DNA of 64,000 nucleotides from CAWDPQ01 sp049642465 (GTDB lineage Bacteria; Acidobacteriota; Vicinamibacteria; Vicinamibacterales; 2-12-FULL-66-21). The notes beneath the pieces are model-generated. The model was not told the origin of the DNA and did no database searches. It saw only the letters and a program-made list of their open reading frames with translations. The position numbers were made by a program, and so were the translations under genes. The stretch is from NCBI GenBank assembly GCA_049642465.1, contig JBAROV010000217.1:1-64000 (forward strand), read 5' to 3'. Positions 63,591-64,000 of the stretch are shown one piece after another. How positions within the stretch are numbered: the stretch's first letter is position 1; every line of letters begins with the position of its first letter.

Positions 63591-64000
63591 TTAGTCAACC
63601 CGAGTGCCAGAAGGAGGTTCGATCCTTGGAGCGTGCGCCTCGTCTGCAGCCAGCCACTCGTTAATCAGCACCTGAATGATGGCGGCGCTGGGCACCGCGA
63701 GAATCGCACCGGCAATGCCCATCAGATTGCCCCCGATGAGCAGTGCAACGATGACGGTCACGGCGCTCACGCCGACCTGTCTCTCCATGATCTTGGGCAC
63801 GAGCACGTGGTTCTCGAACTGTTGCTGCACGACGAAGAAGATGATCACGAACAGCACCTTGTTCCACGAAACGGTCGCCGCGACTGCGATGGCGGGAATC
63901 GCAGAGAGGATCGGCCCAACCACAGGGATCATTTCTCCGAGGCCTGAGATCAACGCGAGGACATAGAAGAAGGGAATGTCCATCAACCACAGCCCAATCG
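63591..64000 (-). CDS. AI-2E-family transporter, C-terminal part (cut by window end)
   Basis: The frame is open to the window edge (IGLWLMDIPFFYVLALISGL...), so the first visible Met is not the start. It contains GEMIPVVGPILSAIPAIAVA and QFENHVLVPKIMERQVGVSA, then HTH-free membrane segments, the signature of the C-terminal half of AI-2E/PerM-family permeases. It ends in a 20-residue hydrophilic tail. These proteins move diverse small molecules or ions; AI-2 transport should not be assumed. Confidence 0.85.
   Translation of the reverse strand, partial: IGLWLMDIPFFYVLALISGLGEMIPVVGPILSAIPAIAVAATVSWNKVLFVIIFFVVQQQFENHVLVPKIMERQVGVSAVTVIVALLIGGNLMGIAGAILAVPSAAIIQVLINEWLAADEAHAPRIEPPSGTRVD

Noticed and set aside
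63605..63625. tRNA-like GGTTCGATCC
   Set aside because: It lies in the AI-2E permease coding sequence and no acceptor or anticodon stem can be formed around it.

Overview
The window is one contiguous, GC-rich (about 60% by eye) bacterial chromosome segment centred on the replication origin. LPS-type genes (RfaE2, Wzm/Wzt), a periplasmic SurA-like chaperone and several lipoproteins indicate a diderm. The gene style (b' and b subunits at the head of the ATP synthase operon, small conserved proteins of the MSKNINVNPGQYKV and lmo0937 types, intergenic decamer/octamer repeats such as AAGGTGCC) suggests an Acidobacteriota, perhaps Vicinamibacteria. That placement is inference from gene content, not a phylogeny.

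Layout. 1-0.57 kb: GC-rich spacer with a 51-residue gene. 0.57-11 kb: pcrA converges on the leftward block dnaA-dnaN-gyrB-gyrA. 11.0-11.35 kb: oriC, with consensus DnaA boxes on both sides of dnaA. 11.35-20 kb: the classic rightward block rpmH-rnpA-yidD-yidC-jag-mnmE-mnmG-rsmG-parS-parA-parB, followed by selD. 21.2-27.3 kb: an ATP synthase operon (b', b, delta, alpha, gamma, beta, epsilon) without the a and c subunits. 27.3-30.7 kb: a PP2C phosphatase, Wzm/Wzt-type polysaccharide exporter and rfaE2. 30.8-37 kb: mfd, SurA-like isomerase, NusG-like factor, tRNA-dihydrouridine synthase. 37-42.7 kb: signalling cluster (NtrC-type regulator, MerR/excisionase-like HTH, orphan kinase-like helix pair, FliA-type sigma factor, hybrid histidine kinase). 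42.7-64 kb: mixed accessory genes including a PCYCGC-family lipoprotein, FadH-like reductase, Lrp regulator, EamA transporter, FabZ, two SpoIIE-type phosphatases, NuoG-like protein with CcdA, M1-type peptidase, glycosyltransferase, glycine C-acetyltransferase and the end of an AI-2E-family permease.

Most interesting result. Two genes read through an in-frame UGA that behaves as selenocysteine. In selD the UGA falls at residue 17, the catalytic cysteine position of E. coli SelD, and the true start lies about 100 bases upstream of the longest uninterrupted frame. In the lipoprotein at 42696-43256 the UGA replaces the first cysteine of the C-terminal CxxC of the PCYCGC family; reading through restores the family's conserved tail. 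Both UGAs are followed at the right distance by a hairpin with a GU-containing loop, as expected for bacterial SECIS elements. The organism therefore probably makes selenoproteins, although selA, selB and selC are not in this window.

Other signals of note: three different intergenic short-tandem-repeat/inverted-repeat elements, a zinc-ribbon gene with no ordinary start codon, several promoters whose -10 box nearly touches the start codon, and a complex nested inverted repeat at 49.8-49.9 kb. I saw no rRNA, tRNA, CRISPR array, transposase or prophage gene.
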